A stretch of DNA of 64,000 bases from CAZIOH01 sp964540815 (GTDB lineage: Bacteria > Myxococcota_A > Polyangia > Fen-1088), in NCBI GenBank assembly GCA_964540815.1, contig CAZIOH010000001.1:1-64000 (forward strand). The letters are read 5' to 3'. How positions within the stretch are numbered: the first letter of the stretch is position 1; each line of letters begins with the position of its first letter. Below the pieces are notes generated by a model. The model was not told where the DNA came from. It did not search any database and worked only from the letters and a program-made list of their open reading frames with translations. Made by a program: the position numbers and the translations under genes. Shown here in pieces: positions 50,625 to 58,541 of the stretch.

Positions 50625-52463
50625 TCAGACCAGGCGCAGGATGCGGCCCAGGCGGGCGCCGTTCAGCACGCGCACGCGGGAGAGGCGCACGGCCACCTCG
50701 CCCCCGTCGCGCTCGATGCGCTTGAGCTCGCCGGTGAGAACCCGGAGCTGGTCGTAGCGGGCGGCGTCGAACGCGGCTTGCAGGATCGCGCGCGGGGGTC
50801 GCGGCGATGGAGCTGGAGGGGTGAGCTCGGCCAGGTCGGTGACCACGGTCATCTTGGTCGTCGTCACCTCGGCGCTGGCCACCACCTCCGCGTTCTCGAG
50901 CCGCAGCCATCGGCCAGCCCCGTGGCTTGGCTCACGAAAGGACACGCTGCTGCTGGCGAGCAGGCACAACCAGCCGGAACGTCGGAGGACCTGGTAGGTG
51001 CTGGCCAGGCTGCGCTCGAGGTGCCGGCAAACGCGTTCGGGATCCCACGCCGGTGGGCCCACCGCGGCGGCGGGCCCGGCCTCCGAGTCGCCGGGGTCGA
51101 CCGACTCGCCGTCGTCGTCTGCGCGTGCGCCCTCGCCGGCCTGCAGGAGGAGGAGGTCGCGGGCGATCCCCAGGGTCAGAATGCGCGGGTCGCGCGACCT
51201 GGCCAAGCCAGGCACGAGATCGGCCGCACGACGCTGGATGAACCGGGCCCAGCCCCCGGCAAAGCTCTCCTCGTCGGGGGCGAAGGAGCGCGGGGCACCG
51301 GTCGCGGCGGCGCGGCGCGCCGGATCCGGTGGCTCGCCGGCGATGAGCTCGATCACCGCGCGCAGGCATCGAACGGAGAAGCGGGACGGCAAGGGACCGA
51401 CAGGGTGGCGCTGGTCGGGGATCGGGGAGGTTGACTGGAGGTCGGAGGAGGCGAACCAGGCGGCGCGATCGCCTCGAACCAGCTGGATGTTGTAGGGAGG
51501 ATCGAGCGTCTTGATGAGCCCGGATTCCAGGACGGCCGCCTCGAGCGCCGTGGCCGTCACCTCGAACGCGATGTCGTCCACCTGGGTCAGCATCTCGAGC
51601 GCCCGCTCGGTCGCGCCGCGCTGCTTGCCGAAGTGGCTGGCGACGCGCTTCCGGAGGCTCTTGGCCTTGCCCACGTAAAGCACGTCGCCGTTCGAGCGGA
51701 GCAAGCGGTACACCCCCGGCGCGTCCGGCAGCGCTCGGTAGCGCGCCCTCGGCATCGGATAGGCCCGTCGGCGCGGCGTTCGCGATCCGACCGGCGCGGC
51801 CAGCCAGCTCTTGAGCTGCGACCACGAGCGGATTCCGCGCTCGGCCAGCGAGACGACCAGCTTGTGCCAGATGAAGGCCGTGGCGATCACATGGTCGCGC
51901 GCCCGCCGATCGAGCGTGAGGCTGTGCCCGAGGAAGCCGGCGAGCGCCCGCAGGTTGCGGCGCGGCAGATCGGGATACAGCCGGCAGGCAATCGCGTGAA
52001 CGCACACCGCATCGATGGGAAACGGCCCCTCCGGGTCGAAGCGCCGCGACCAATCTTGCAAGAAGGCGAGCTCGAAGCGCGCGAAGTGGATGGCGGTGGG
52101 CATGGGGCCGGGCCTCGCGGGCGCGGGCGCCGGCGCGGGCGTGACCGGCGCCAGGCTGGTGCGCAGCCGCCGCCAGGCCTCCTCCGGCTGGAGGGCATCG
52201 AGGAGGAGCCCCTCGTGAAAGCCCGTGAGCTGTCGGACGGGCGAAGACACCCGTTGCCCGGCGGGCAGAGCGATCCAGTGCGCCTGCGCGGGCCTCGATG
52301 GTGACGGCTGGCTGGCCCGCGCCAGGCACCACCCGAGCTCGAGGACACACCCCAGCTCGGGCGTGGCGCCGGTGGTTTGACAGTCGAGCATCAGGACCTC
52401 GAGCTCGAGGAGCGAGAGGTCCTCGCTGGCTGCCTCGGTGTCCCCACCATTCATGTCGGCCAT
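50625..52463 (-). CDS. DnaQ-like exonuclease fused to a UvrC-type GIY-YIG nuclease
   Basis: The 612-residue protein begins with a DEDD exonuclease-like domain (VLMLDCQTTGATPELGCVLELGW; IHFARFELAFLQDW; RARDHVIATAFIWHKLV), then a GIY-YIG domain typical of UvrC/Cho (about 255-330: LPDAPGVYRLLRSNGDVLYVGKAKSLRKRVASHFGKQ...ALEMLTQVDDIAFEVTATALEAAVLESGLIKTLDPPYNIQL). A C-terminal region of unknown fold completes it. The first acidic motif is DCQTT rather than the usual DxET, so the exonuclease may be weak or altered. Such fusions are known in some bacteria and probably act in DNA repair as an alternative incision/trimming nuclease. Confidence 0.85.
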   Translation of the reverse strand: MADMNGGDTEAASEDLSLLELEVLMLDCQTTGATPELGCVLELGWCLARASQPSPSRPAQAHWIALPAGQRVSSPVRQLTGFHEGLLLDALQPEEAWRRLRTSLAPVTPAPAPAPARPGPMPTAIHFARFELAFLQDWSRRFDPEGPFPIDAVCVHAIACRLYPDLPRRNLRALAGFLGHSLTLDRRARDHVIATAFIWHKLVVSLAERGIRSWSQLKSWLAAPVGSRTPRRRAYPMPRARYRALPDAPGVYRLLRSNGDVLYVGKAKSLRKRVASHFGKQRGATERALEMLTQVDDIAFEVTATALEAAVLESGLIKTLDPPYNIQLVRGDRAAWFASSDLQSTSPIPDQRHPVGPLPSRFSVRCLRAVIELIAGEPPDPARRAAATGAPRSFAPDEESFAGGWARFIQRRAADLVPGLARSRDPRILTLGIARDLLLLQAGEGARADDDGESVDPGDSEAGPAAAVGPPAWDPERVCRHLERSLASTYQVLRRSGWLCLLASSSVSFREPSHGAGRWLRLENAEVVASAEVTTTKMTVVTDLAELTPPAPSPRPPRAILQAAFDAARYDQLRVLTGELKRIERDGGEVAVRLSRVRVLNGARLGRILRLV

Positions 52464-52474
52464 TCGAGCCAGGT

Positions 52475-53413
52475 TCAGAACGGAAACTCCTCCTCGACGA
52501 TCTGCCGGGAAGGCTCATCGTCGCCTCCGGCGCCCGGGTCGGTCTTGGGATCGAGTGAGCCGTCGGCGGGGATGATGTACCACTGGCGACCCTGGAGCTG
52601 CCGCCTCAGCATGCCGCCCTTCTCCATGGCCTCGAGCAAGCGGGAGAACGTGGAGAAGCCGTGGTCGCGCTCGTCGAAGTCGGGCTGCTTGCGGACGATG
52701 GTCTCCTTGATCAGGGAGGGGTTGAGGGGGCCCGTGGCTCGTGACAGCAAGCTCGAGACCACCTCGCGGGCGATCGCCGGCACCTCGCGGCTCTTCGAAG
52801 CGCCGGTGCCGCCGGAGATGACCGCGATGGGTTGGCCGGCGCGACCGCGCGCCGTTACCCGCGCCGCCCGGGGCTTGGGGCGGCTGGCTTGCTGGTCGTC
52901 CTTGCCGTCCTGCTTGCCGTCTTGCTTGCTCTCTTGCTTGCGGTCGTCCCTTTGCCCGCGCAGGTAGATGAATTCGTCACAGGCCTTGACGAAGAAGGGC
53001 GAGGTGGCCTCTCGCACGGCGAGGCCGATCACGAACCGATCGTTCTCGCGCAGCTTGTACGCGAGCGGGCAGAAGTCGCTGTCGCCCGAGGCGATGACGA
53101 AGGTGTTGATGTGCTCGCGGGCATAGCAGAGCTCGAGCGCGTCGATGACCAGCCGCATGTCGGCGCTGTTCTTCCCCGCTCGGGTCGAGGGCGGCACGTC
53201 GACCAGCTCGACCCCGAACTCGTGCAGGTGGGCCTTGGCCTCCTTGAACCGCGACCAGTCGCAGTACGCGCGGCGAAAGATCACCTTGCCCTTCTCGAGC
53301 AAGCGATCGAGGGCAGGCTGCAGGTTGAAGGTTGGCGCGGTGATCCCGGTGTTGGTCACCAGGTTCTCGAAGTCGATGAAGAGGGCAATGCGGCGTTCGG
53401 TGGTCGTGGTCAC
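52475..53413 (-). CDS. NYN-domain (LabA/DUF88) ribonuclease-like protein with OST-HTH/LOTUS domain
   Basis: The 312-residue protein has an N-terminal NYN/PIN-like domain with Asp14 in ALFIDFENL, FRRAYCDW, SADMRLVIDALELCY and FVIASGDSDFCPLAYKLRE, the acidic residues that chelate metal for RNA cleavage. A Lys/Asp/Gln-rich linker (KQDGKQDGKDDQQ) leads to an OST-HTH/LOTUS-type winged helix (about 210-285: REVVSSLLSRATGPLNPSLIKETIVRKQPDFDERDHGFSTFSRLLEAM) that in the family binds RNA. It starts at a GTG, 11 bp upstream of the exonuclease fusion, with which it is probably cotranscribed. Confidence 0.9.
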   Translation of the reverse strand: MTTTTERRIALFIDFENLVTNTGITAPTFNLQPALDRLLEKGKVIFRRAYCDWSRFKEAKAHLHEFGVELVDVPPSTRAGKNSADMRLVIDALELCYAREHINTFVIASGDSDFCPLAYKLRENDRFVIGLAVREATSPFFVKACDEFIYLRGQRDDRKQESKQDGKQDGKDDQQASRPKPRAARVTARGRAGQPIAVISGGTGASKSREVPAIAREVVSSLLSRATGPLNPSLIKETIVRKQPDFDERDHGFSTFSRLLEAMEKGGMLRRQLQGRQWYIIPADGSLDPKTDPGAGGDDEPSRQIVEEEFPF

Positions 53414-53570
53414 GCCTCACCCTAACTCAGGTCCGGCCACTTGGGTGGGTGCTGGGAAAGCCAGAGGGGAGAGTGCGGGGACAGTGCGGAGAGAGCTCGG
53501 CGCATGGGATGCGCGTTGGCGCTGTAAGGCCCGAAAGCTGGTACCCGAAATAGTATGCCGGGTGGTCAGT

Positions 53571-53582
53571 CCGTGATCACGG
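53571..53582. promoter_or_regulatory. 12-bp perfect palindrome upstream of a lipoprotein gene
   Basis: CCGTGATCACGG lies 57 bp before the ATG at 53639, in the 225-bp divergent gap with the NYN gene. It is a possible operator. A TAGTAT at 53551-53556 could be the -10 hexamer, with no obvious -35. Confidence 0.3.
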
Positions 53583-53638
53583 TCTCGGTCCGTCGCCACC
53601 CTGGCCAGCTGGCCGACCCAGTCACAAGGAGTCCCCCC

Positions 53639-54814
53639 ATGTCCAAGAGCTTTCCCATCTGGCGCCGGCCGCTGTTGCTCGGCGCTTGCCTGGTCGCCTT
53701 CGGTTCCGCCTGCGGCAGTTCGACCTCGAGCACGCCCGCCGGCACGGGGGGAGCCTCGACCGGCTCGGGGGGAGCCTCGACTCCGGCGGCCTCGAGCGGG
53801 GGGAGCCCCGGTCAACAGTCCGGGAGCGGCGGCGCCATTCAGCCGTCGAGCTCCGGTGGCGCCACGCAACCGTCGAGCTCCGGTGGCGGGAACCAAACCG
53901 CCCCGGGGAGCGGACCAGGGCCCGGTGTTCAGGGAACGGGAGGTGGCGTGGCGGTGGGAACCGGCGGTGTGCCCGGGACCGCCACTTCCTCCAGCGGCGG
54001 CGGGGCGGTGGTTTCCTCCACCGGCGGCGGGGCGGTGGCTGGAGCGGGCGGCCCCTCAGGCAATGGCGGCAAGCCAGCGACCACGGGCGGCGGCGGTGCA
54101 GGGACCTCGAACAACCCGATCGCGGCTGGCGGAGCTTCGAACTGCGCGACACCGATGGTCGCCATCGGCACCCTGTGCGATGGCTTCGAAGGACCGGCCA
54201 TCGGTGCGACCGGCAGCCCGTTCATGGCGGATCCGATGAACGGGGCATCGACCGCCGTGGTGGACACCACCAAGGCGTACCGAGGGACGAAGTCGGCTCA
54301 CCTCAAGATGGCGGCGGACCGCGTCTTCATCACCGAGTCGGGGACGTTCAACCAGACGGGCTCGGCCGCCACCAACAACGACATGTGGGGACGGATGTTC
54401 ACCTGGGTGACGGCGCCGATGAACCCGGGCGGCCATACCGTCTTCATCCGGCTGGAGGATCCCGCGACGTCGGGGATGTCCAAGGAGCTGCACCTCGCAG
54501 GTGAGAACGACGGGAGCTTCGGCGCGGAGATCCGGACCACCAAGGACAACTGGAAGATGACCAGCATCATGTATCCCCTCGCCACCCCGAAGTGGGAGTG
54601 CTGGGAGTGGCACACCAGCGCCACCAACGCGCTCGAGTTCTACATCGACGGCAAGATCCAGACGCCCATGACCGTCACGGCGGCCGACGCCTGGCCATTC
54701 CCCATCTTCAAGAAGCTCTCACTCGGGTTCCTGTCGTTCCGCGGAAACGCCAGCGTCGAGATGTGGATCGACGAGGTCGCCGTCAGCACGAGCCGTGTCG
54801 GCTGCGACAACTGA
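53639..54814 (+). CDS. Gly/Ser-rich lipoprotein with Cip1-like C-terminal domain
   Basis: ATG 53639 follows AAGGAG. The 391-residue protein has a lipobox (LLLGACLVAFGSACGSS), about 150 residues of Gly/Ser/Thr/Ala repeats (SSGGATQPSSSGGG-type units), and a domain from LCDGFEGPAIGATGSPF to MWIDEVAVSTSRVGC. WGRMFTWVTAP, HLAGENDG and WECWEWHTSATNALEFYIDGK line up with the 26-kb lipoprotein, so the two are paralogues. The domain resembles Cip1-like or LamG-like carbohydrate-binding folds. Surface polysaccharide interaction is inferred. Confidence 0.75.
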   Translation: MSKSFPIWRRPLLLGACLVAFGSACGSSTSSTPAGTGGASTGSGGASTPAASSGGSPGQQSGSGGAIQPSSSGGATQPSSSGGGNQTAPGSGPGPGVQGTGGGVAVGTGGVPGTATSSSGGGAVVSSTGGGAVAGAGGPSGNGGKPATTGGGGAGTSNNPIAAGGASNCATPMVAIGTLCDGFEGPAIGATGSPFMADPMNGASTAVVDTTKAYRGTKSAHLKMAADRVFITESGTFNQTGSAATNNDMWGRMFTWVTAPMNPGGHTVFIRLEDPATSGMSKELHLAGENDGSFGAEIRTTKDNWKMTSIMYPLATPKWECWEWHTSATNALEFYIDGKIQTPMTVTAADAWPFPIFKKLSLGFLSFRGNASVEMWIDEVAVSTSRVGCDN

Positions 54815-54972
54815 AGTCGAGCGCACCGGGCTGGTCGAATCTCCCGACAGCAGCACCATCCTCTGTCCGGGCTCGGCCATCGGGGCGGGCGCGACAGCCT
54901 GTCGAGAGCCTGGCCTTCAGGACCGTCCCGGGACGACGGAGTGGCCCGTCGAGCGTGACCCCGGGACCTCCG

Positions 54973-56160
54973 TCAGGTCGGCTGGCTGTCGACCCAGGTG
55001 GGGTCGCTCAGCTGACTCAGGATGCGGGTCACGTCGCCGCTGCGGGTCACCAGCAGCTCCTTGCCCTCGGGGTCGACCAGGTCGTACCCGAACATGGGCT
55101 TTCGGACCCGCTGGGCGTGCGCCTCCAGGTACTGCGCGAACGCCCCGCCTATCACCTTCATGACCGGGAAGTAGGCGACGTTGTCGAGGGCGATGTCACC
55201 CAGCTCGCGGTCGGTCAGCTCGCCGATGCTGTCGGCATCGGTGGCGTCCACCTCGGCCAGGGACAGGTCCGGCAGCTGCGCGAGCGCCCGTCGGTCGAGC
55301 GAGATCTGGAACCTACGAAAGTCGCACCCGGCCAGGAGCTTGGTGGCACGCAACATATCGTTCTGCATGTCCGAGGCGTCGTTGCCCACCTCGTTCATGA
55401 GCCACGTGAGCCAGAACGGAACGTCGGGTCCTGGCGGGTTCGGGACCTCGAGGGGGGCGATGAGGCGGGTCACGCAGCCGGTCCCGAAGGAGAAGACCGT
55501 CAGGCGCTCCCGGCTGTACTGGCCGCTCCCGAACTGGATCGCCTCCAGGATCGCCGCCAGGCTGGGGTTGTTGTAGGTGGTGGTGCCCCCGTCGACGAAG
55601 CGCTCGAAGGGCCTGAAGTAGGTGGGAGCGGACATGGTGGCTTCCATGGCCGCCCTCAGCAGCACACCACCGTACGCGTTGCGCGGAGCGGGTCGCTCAC
55701 GAAGATAGGAGAAGAAGGTCTCCTCGCCTTCGGCCACGTCGTGCGCGGTGATGAGCAGGTCCAGGTCGGAGGCGGTGCAGGCGTCCGCGATCGTGACGTC
55801 CCGGAGCAGCTCCTTGAGCAGGCGCCGGTAGCTGGCCTTCGACCAGTGCGGAGGATCGAGGAACTGGTTCGCGAACAGCGATCGCTTGACGAACACCTTG
55901 CTGACGAGCGTCTCGTACAGCCCGTCGATCTCGTCGGCGGTGCGCCCCGAGGCGATGAGCCCGGCGATGATTCCTCCGGTGGAGGTCCCCGCCACCAGAT
56001 CGAAGATCTCGTGACAGGGCTTGCCCGCCCTCCTCTCGAGCTCCCTCAGCAACTGGATGGTCATGATCCCCTTGATGCCGCCCCCGTCCAGGCACAGGAG
56101 CGCGCGATTTTCAGAGGGTATTCCCAGACGTTCGAATGCCTGATCCGCGTTCCTTTTCAC
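54973..56160 (-). CDS. Patatin-like phospholipase
   Basis: The 395-residue enzyme has the patatin layout: LCLDGGGIKGIMTIQLLRELE (oxyanion glycines DGGGxKG), the Ser nucleophile in DLVAGTSTGGIIAGL (GxSxG), and the catalytic Asp in FVDGGTTTYNNPSLAAI (DGG). GTG 56160 follows GAGGAGG with 5-base spacing; the longer frame to 56367 lacks one. Patatins hydrolyse phospholipid or galactolipid acyl chains; some act as defence effectors (CapV), but no cyclase or CD-NTase gene is next to it, so it is treated as a stand-alone enzyme. No signal peptide is seen. Confidence 0.9.
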   Translation of the reverse strand: MKRNADQAFERLGIPSENRALLCLDGGGIKGIMTIQLLRELERRAGKPCHEIFDLVAGTSTGGIIAGLIASGRTADEIDGLYETLVSKVFVKRSLFANQFLDPPHWSKASYRRLLKELLRDVTIADACTASDLDLLITAHDVAEGEETFFSYLRERPAPRNAYGGVLLRAAMEATMSAPTYFRPFERFVDGGTTTYNNPSLAAILEAIQFGSGQYSRERLTVFSFGTGCVTRLIAPLEVPNPPGPDVPFWLTWLMNEVGNDASDMQNDMLRATKLLAGCDFRRFQISLDRRALAQLPDLSLAEVDATDADSIGELTDRELGDIALDNVAYFPVMKVIGGAFAQYLEAHAQRVRKPMFGYDLVDPEGKELLVTRSGDVTRILSQLSDPTWVDSQPT

Positions 56161-56515
56161 CTTTGCCTCCTCAGCCTGCTCAATCGAGATCGGCCTGGCG
56201 CAGCCCGGTTCTCGCCGGGTTCGACACAACAACGGACGGGGCCACGCTTCTTCCGCGCCGTTCGTCGATTTCTGCCAGAATTCCACCCCGGTTGCTCGAG
56301 TTTGGTGCGACGGGGGCGTCCGCGATCTCCACGATGAGATCTTCCTCTCACCCGGTCCCAGCATCACCGGTCGAGGCCGCGCGCCAGCCCTGGCAGCCGA
56401 CCTATCACCTGGCCAAGAGCCGCTTCACCCTCGGTGGAGGGCCTGGTTGCCGTCCCGGACCCCCGAGCCTGCCACGAACCGAGCCCGCCTGACGCTCGGC
56501 GGCGCGCGCTGAGCG
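56161..56515. other. 355-bp gap upstream of the patatin gene
   Basis: This lies between the patatin start and the small protein gene, both on the minus strand, and must hold the patatin promoter and the end of the small gene unit. Apart from the hairpin at 56489-56519 no dyads, repeats or RNA genes were identified; the frame that continues upstream of the patatin start lacks a family match. Confidence 0.4.
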
Positions 56516-56519
56516 TCAG
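56489..56519 (-). terminator. 9-bp stem overlapping the stop of the 53-residue gene
   Basis: CTGACGCTC (56489-56497) and GAGCGTCAG (56511-56519) form a perfect stem with a 13-base loop. The stop codon of the small gene lies inside the stem. It is probably its transcription terminator, although no T-run follows. Confidence 0.45.
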
Positions 56520-56677
56520 TGGCGCTTGAAATACTGCACGGCCCGTTCGTGCTTCTCGGCAGCCTCGCGGGTGTCGAACGTGCCGAGATTCTTCCGCTTG
56601 CCGGGCTTTTTTCCGGGCTTGGCGTCGACCTTGCGCGAATACAGGCGGTACTTTCCAGAGACGAGCTTTCGAATCAT
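56516..56677 (-). CDS. 53-residue basic small protein
   Basis: This short gene reads MIRKLVSGKYRLYSRKVDAK, then PGKKPGKRKNLGTFDT and REAAEKHERAVQYFKRH, beginning at ATG 56677 after GGAAGG. It is Lys/Arg-rich and helical at the end (AAEKHERAVQYFKRH). Similar small proteins with the pattern GKYRLYSRK...GKRKNLGTFDTREAAEKHE...QYFKRH occur in many bacteria and are usually annotated as hypothetical; the LGTFDT-x-EAA part recalls the DNA-arm domain of integrases. Strong codon bias, a good ribosome site and a terminator-like hairpin support it. Function unknown, possibly nucleic-acid binding. Confidence 0.8.
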   Translation of the reverse strand: MIRKLVSGKYRLYSRKVDAKPGKKPGKRKNLGTFDTREAAEKHERAVQYFKRH

Positions 56678-56850
56678 GTGACGTGTCCTTCCGGTGGAAT
56701 TCTACGAAGAGCGATGACGAGCGCTCGCCCGACAATGTGGTGCCAATGGCCCGAGATGGGAACGGAGAGAGGCAGCCGCCGAGGTCCCTGCACGCGGCGC
56801 GAGACCGCCCCACCGCGCCCGGGCCAACCAGGCGGTGGCCCGGGGACCGT

Positions 56851-58335
56851 TCAGCGCGGGCGGTTCGAACTGCCCTGGCCCCGCTGGCCAATCCAGTCGA
56901 CCACGAGGCTCAGCACAACCGGCGACAGCGTCTCGTCGATGCGGGCATACTCGTCCGGTAGACCCGTCTGGCAGGCTTGAAGCAGGTGGTTCAGCCCAGG
57001 CAGCTCTCGGATGGTGACATCGGGCTTGTCGCGGAGGGCCTTGCGGAGCTCGGGGAGGTTGGCACCGGGCAAGACCTGGAGATCTCGTTCCCCCTGGAGA
57101 GCCAGAACCGGGACCGCGAGCTGTCGCAGAAAGACCCGCGGATCGAGGGTGAGGAAGGTGCGGAACCAGGGTGCCGTGACCTGTTTGATCTGGGCGTCCG
57201 CGACGGCGGGCCCAATCTCCTGCCGCTCGGACTCCGGCAGCGCGGCATACCGTTCGCGCAGCTTCTTGGCGGCGGCCGGGCCGTCCTTTTCGGTCTCGAG
57301 GATGGCATAGACCTCCCGCTGGATGGCCGCGGCCTCGGCCAGCTGAGCGTCCGTCGCTCCCTTCGCCTTGCCCAGCGCGGCCGACTGCAGCTCGAGCGTC
57401 TCCCGACCTGGCACCGCGGGGGTGGCGAGGAGGACCACGAACTTCACGTCGCTCGACCGGACCGCCGCGATGGGAGCGATGATCGCGCCCTCCGAATGGC
57501 CCACCAGACCCAGACGTGCGGGGGAGATGTCCGCCCGCATCCGCAGGGCCGCCACCTCGGCCAGCACGTCGCCGACGAAGTCGAAGGTCGTGGCGGTCGC
57601 GTAGTCGCCGGTGGACTGCCCGGTCCCGCGATCGTCGCAGCGGAGAGCGGCGATCGCGTGGCGGGCGAGCGCGTCCGCGAGCACCAGAAACGGCTTGTGT
57701 CCCGCCAGAGCCTCGTCTCGATTCTGGGGCCCCGACCCCGTGATCAGCACGACCGCCGCGAACGGCCCAGCTCCGCGCGGCTTCGTCAGCGTGCATGCCA
57801 GCCGGTCCTTCCCCGACGGGTTATCCACCACGAGCGCCACCTCGTCATACGGAAACGGCGGAACCGGCTCCTGTGGCCGGCGGCTCGTGGTGGGCGGGGT
57901 CGAGGTCCTCGTGAGCGTCAGCGGCAACTCCGCGCCACGCTGAACGAAGGTTCCGACCAGGGAATCTCCTTTCAAGCGCCCTTTGAAGCTGGCCTGGATC
58001 GCGGCCGAGCGGAGTGTCAGCTCGTTCGCGTCGAACACCACGGTGTCGATCGGAATGCCCTCGGCATGTTGATCCGGACTGTCGAAAGTCGCGGCCCAGC
58101 CGGCAGCTCGACGCTGGAGCTTGACCACCACGCGCAGCTGTCCGCCAGCCGGTTGCAGCGTCCCCACCCATGCGCCTTCCAGAGCCGGAGCGGGTGCTCG
58201 CGCGGGCGCGGCGGCCTGCGCGCGCGGCTCCGCGGAGGGCCTCGGACTCTCTGCCGCGGCACTCCGGCAACTGACCAGCGCCAAGGCAACCCACAAACCC
58301 ACGCTCAGCTTGTCTTGCGACGTCCGGCGGCCCAC
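56851..58335 (-). CDS. Exported alpha/beta hydrolase
   Basis: GTG 58335 follows AGGAGG by 6 bases; the protein is 494 residues. A lipoprotein-like signal (LWVALALVSCRSA) and Ala/Pro linker come first, then a beta domain (about 60-150: LEGAWVGTLQPAGGQLRVVVKLQ), then the hydrolase: VVLITGSGPQNRDE (oxyanion region), RCDDRGTGQSTGDYATATTFDFVGDV, GLVGHSEGAIIAPIAA with the Ser of GHSEG, Asp in LALQGERDLQV, and His in LPGLNHLLQ. This resembles the two-domain esterases in the dienelactone-hydrolase-like group. Substrate unknown; located in the periplasm or on the surface. Confidence 0.87.
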   Translation of the reverse strand: MGRRTSQDKLSVGLWVALALVSCRSAAAESPRPSAEPRAQAAAPARAPAPALEGAWVGTLQPAGGQLRVVVKLQRRAAGWAATFDSPDQHAEGIPIDTVVFDANELTLRSAAIQASFKGRLKGDSLVGTFVQRGAELPLTLTRTSTPPTTSRRPQEPVPPFPYDEVALVVDNPSGKDRLACTLTKPRGAGPFAAVVLITGSGPQNRDEALAGHKPFLVLADALARHAIAALRCDDRGTGQSTGDYATATTFDFVGDVLAEVAALRMRADISPARLGLVGHSEGAIIAPIAAVRSSDVKFVVLLATPAVPGRETLELQSAALGKAKGATDAQLAEAAAIQREVYAILETEKDGPAAAKKLRERYAALPESERQEIGPAVADAQIKQVTAPWFRTFLTLDPRVFLRQLAVPVLALQGERDLQVLPGANLPELRKALRDKPDVTIRELPGLNHLLQACQTGLPDEYARIDETLSPVVLSLVVDWIGQRGQGSSNRPR

Positions 58336-58541
58336 GCGTGCCCTCCTGATCCAGTCTCTCACGCCGGGCGCGACGCCGCCAAGCCGGCCAGAATCGACCG
58401 CGGGGGTATTCGGGGGTGCGCAAACCCCACGTCGAGGTGGTTGGGCGCAATTGCGGTTAGGGTCCGGCAGCGTGGTTCTATGCCCCTAGGCCAAAAGGCA
58501 GTGGTTCAAATTTCCGGTCGCGACAGCTGGAGGAGCGTCAT

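Noticed and set aside
52475..53413. LabA-like NYN protein as a KaiABC clock output
   Set aside because: LabA is a clock output in cyanobacteria, but this gene is 50 kb from kaiB, has a LOTUS tail, and no kaiC is present; NYN proteins are widespread.
53639..54160. Repeated GGC/TCC motifs as a CRISPR or satellite
   Set aside because: The repeats are codon-level and encode the Gly/Ser linker of a lipoprotein; there are no constant repeats separated by unique spacers.
54973..56160. Patatin as a CBASS (CapV) effector
   Set aside because: No CD-NTase, Cap2/Cap3 or other defence gene is adjacent, so there is no support beyond the shared lipase fold.
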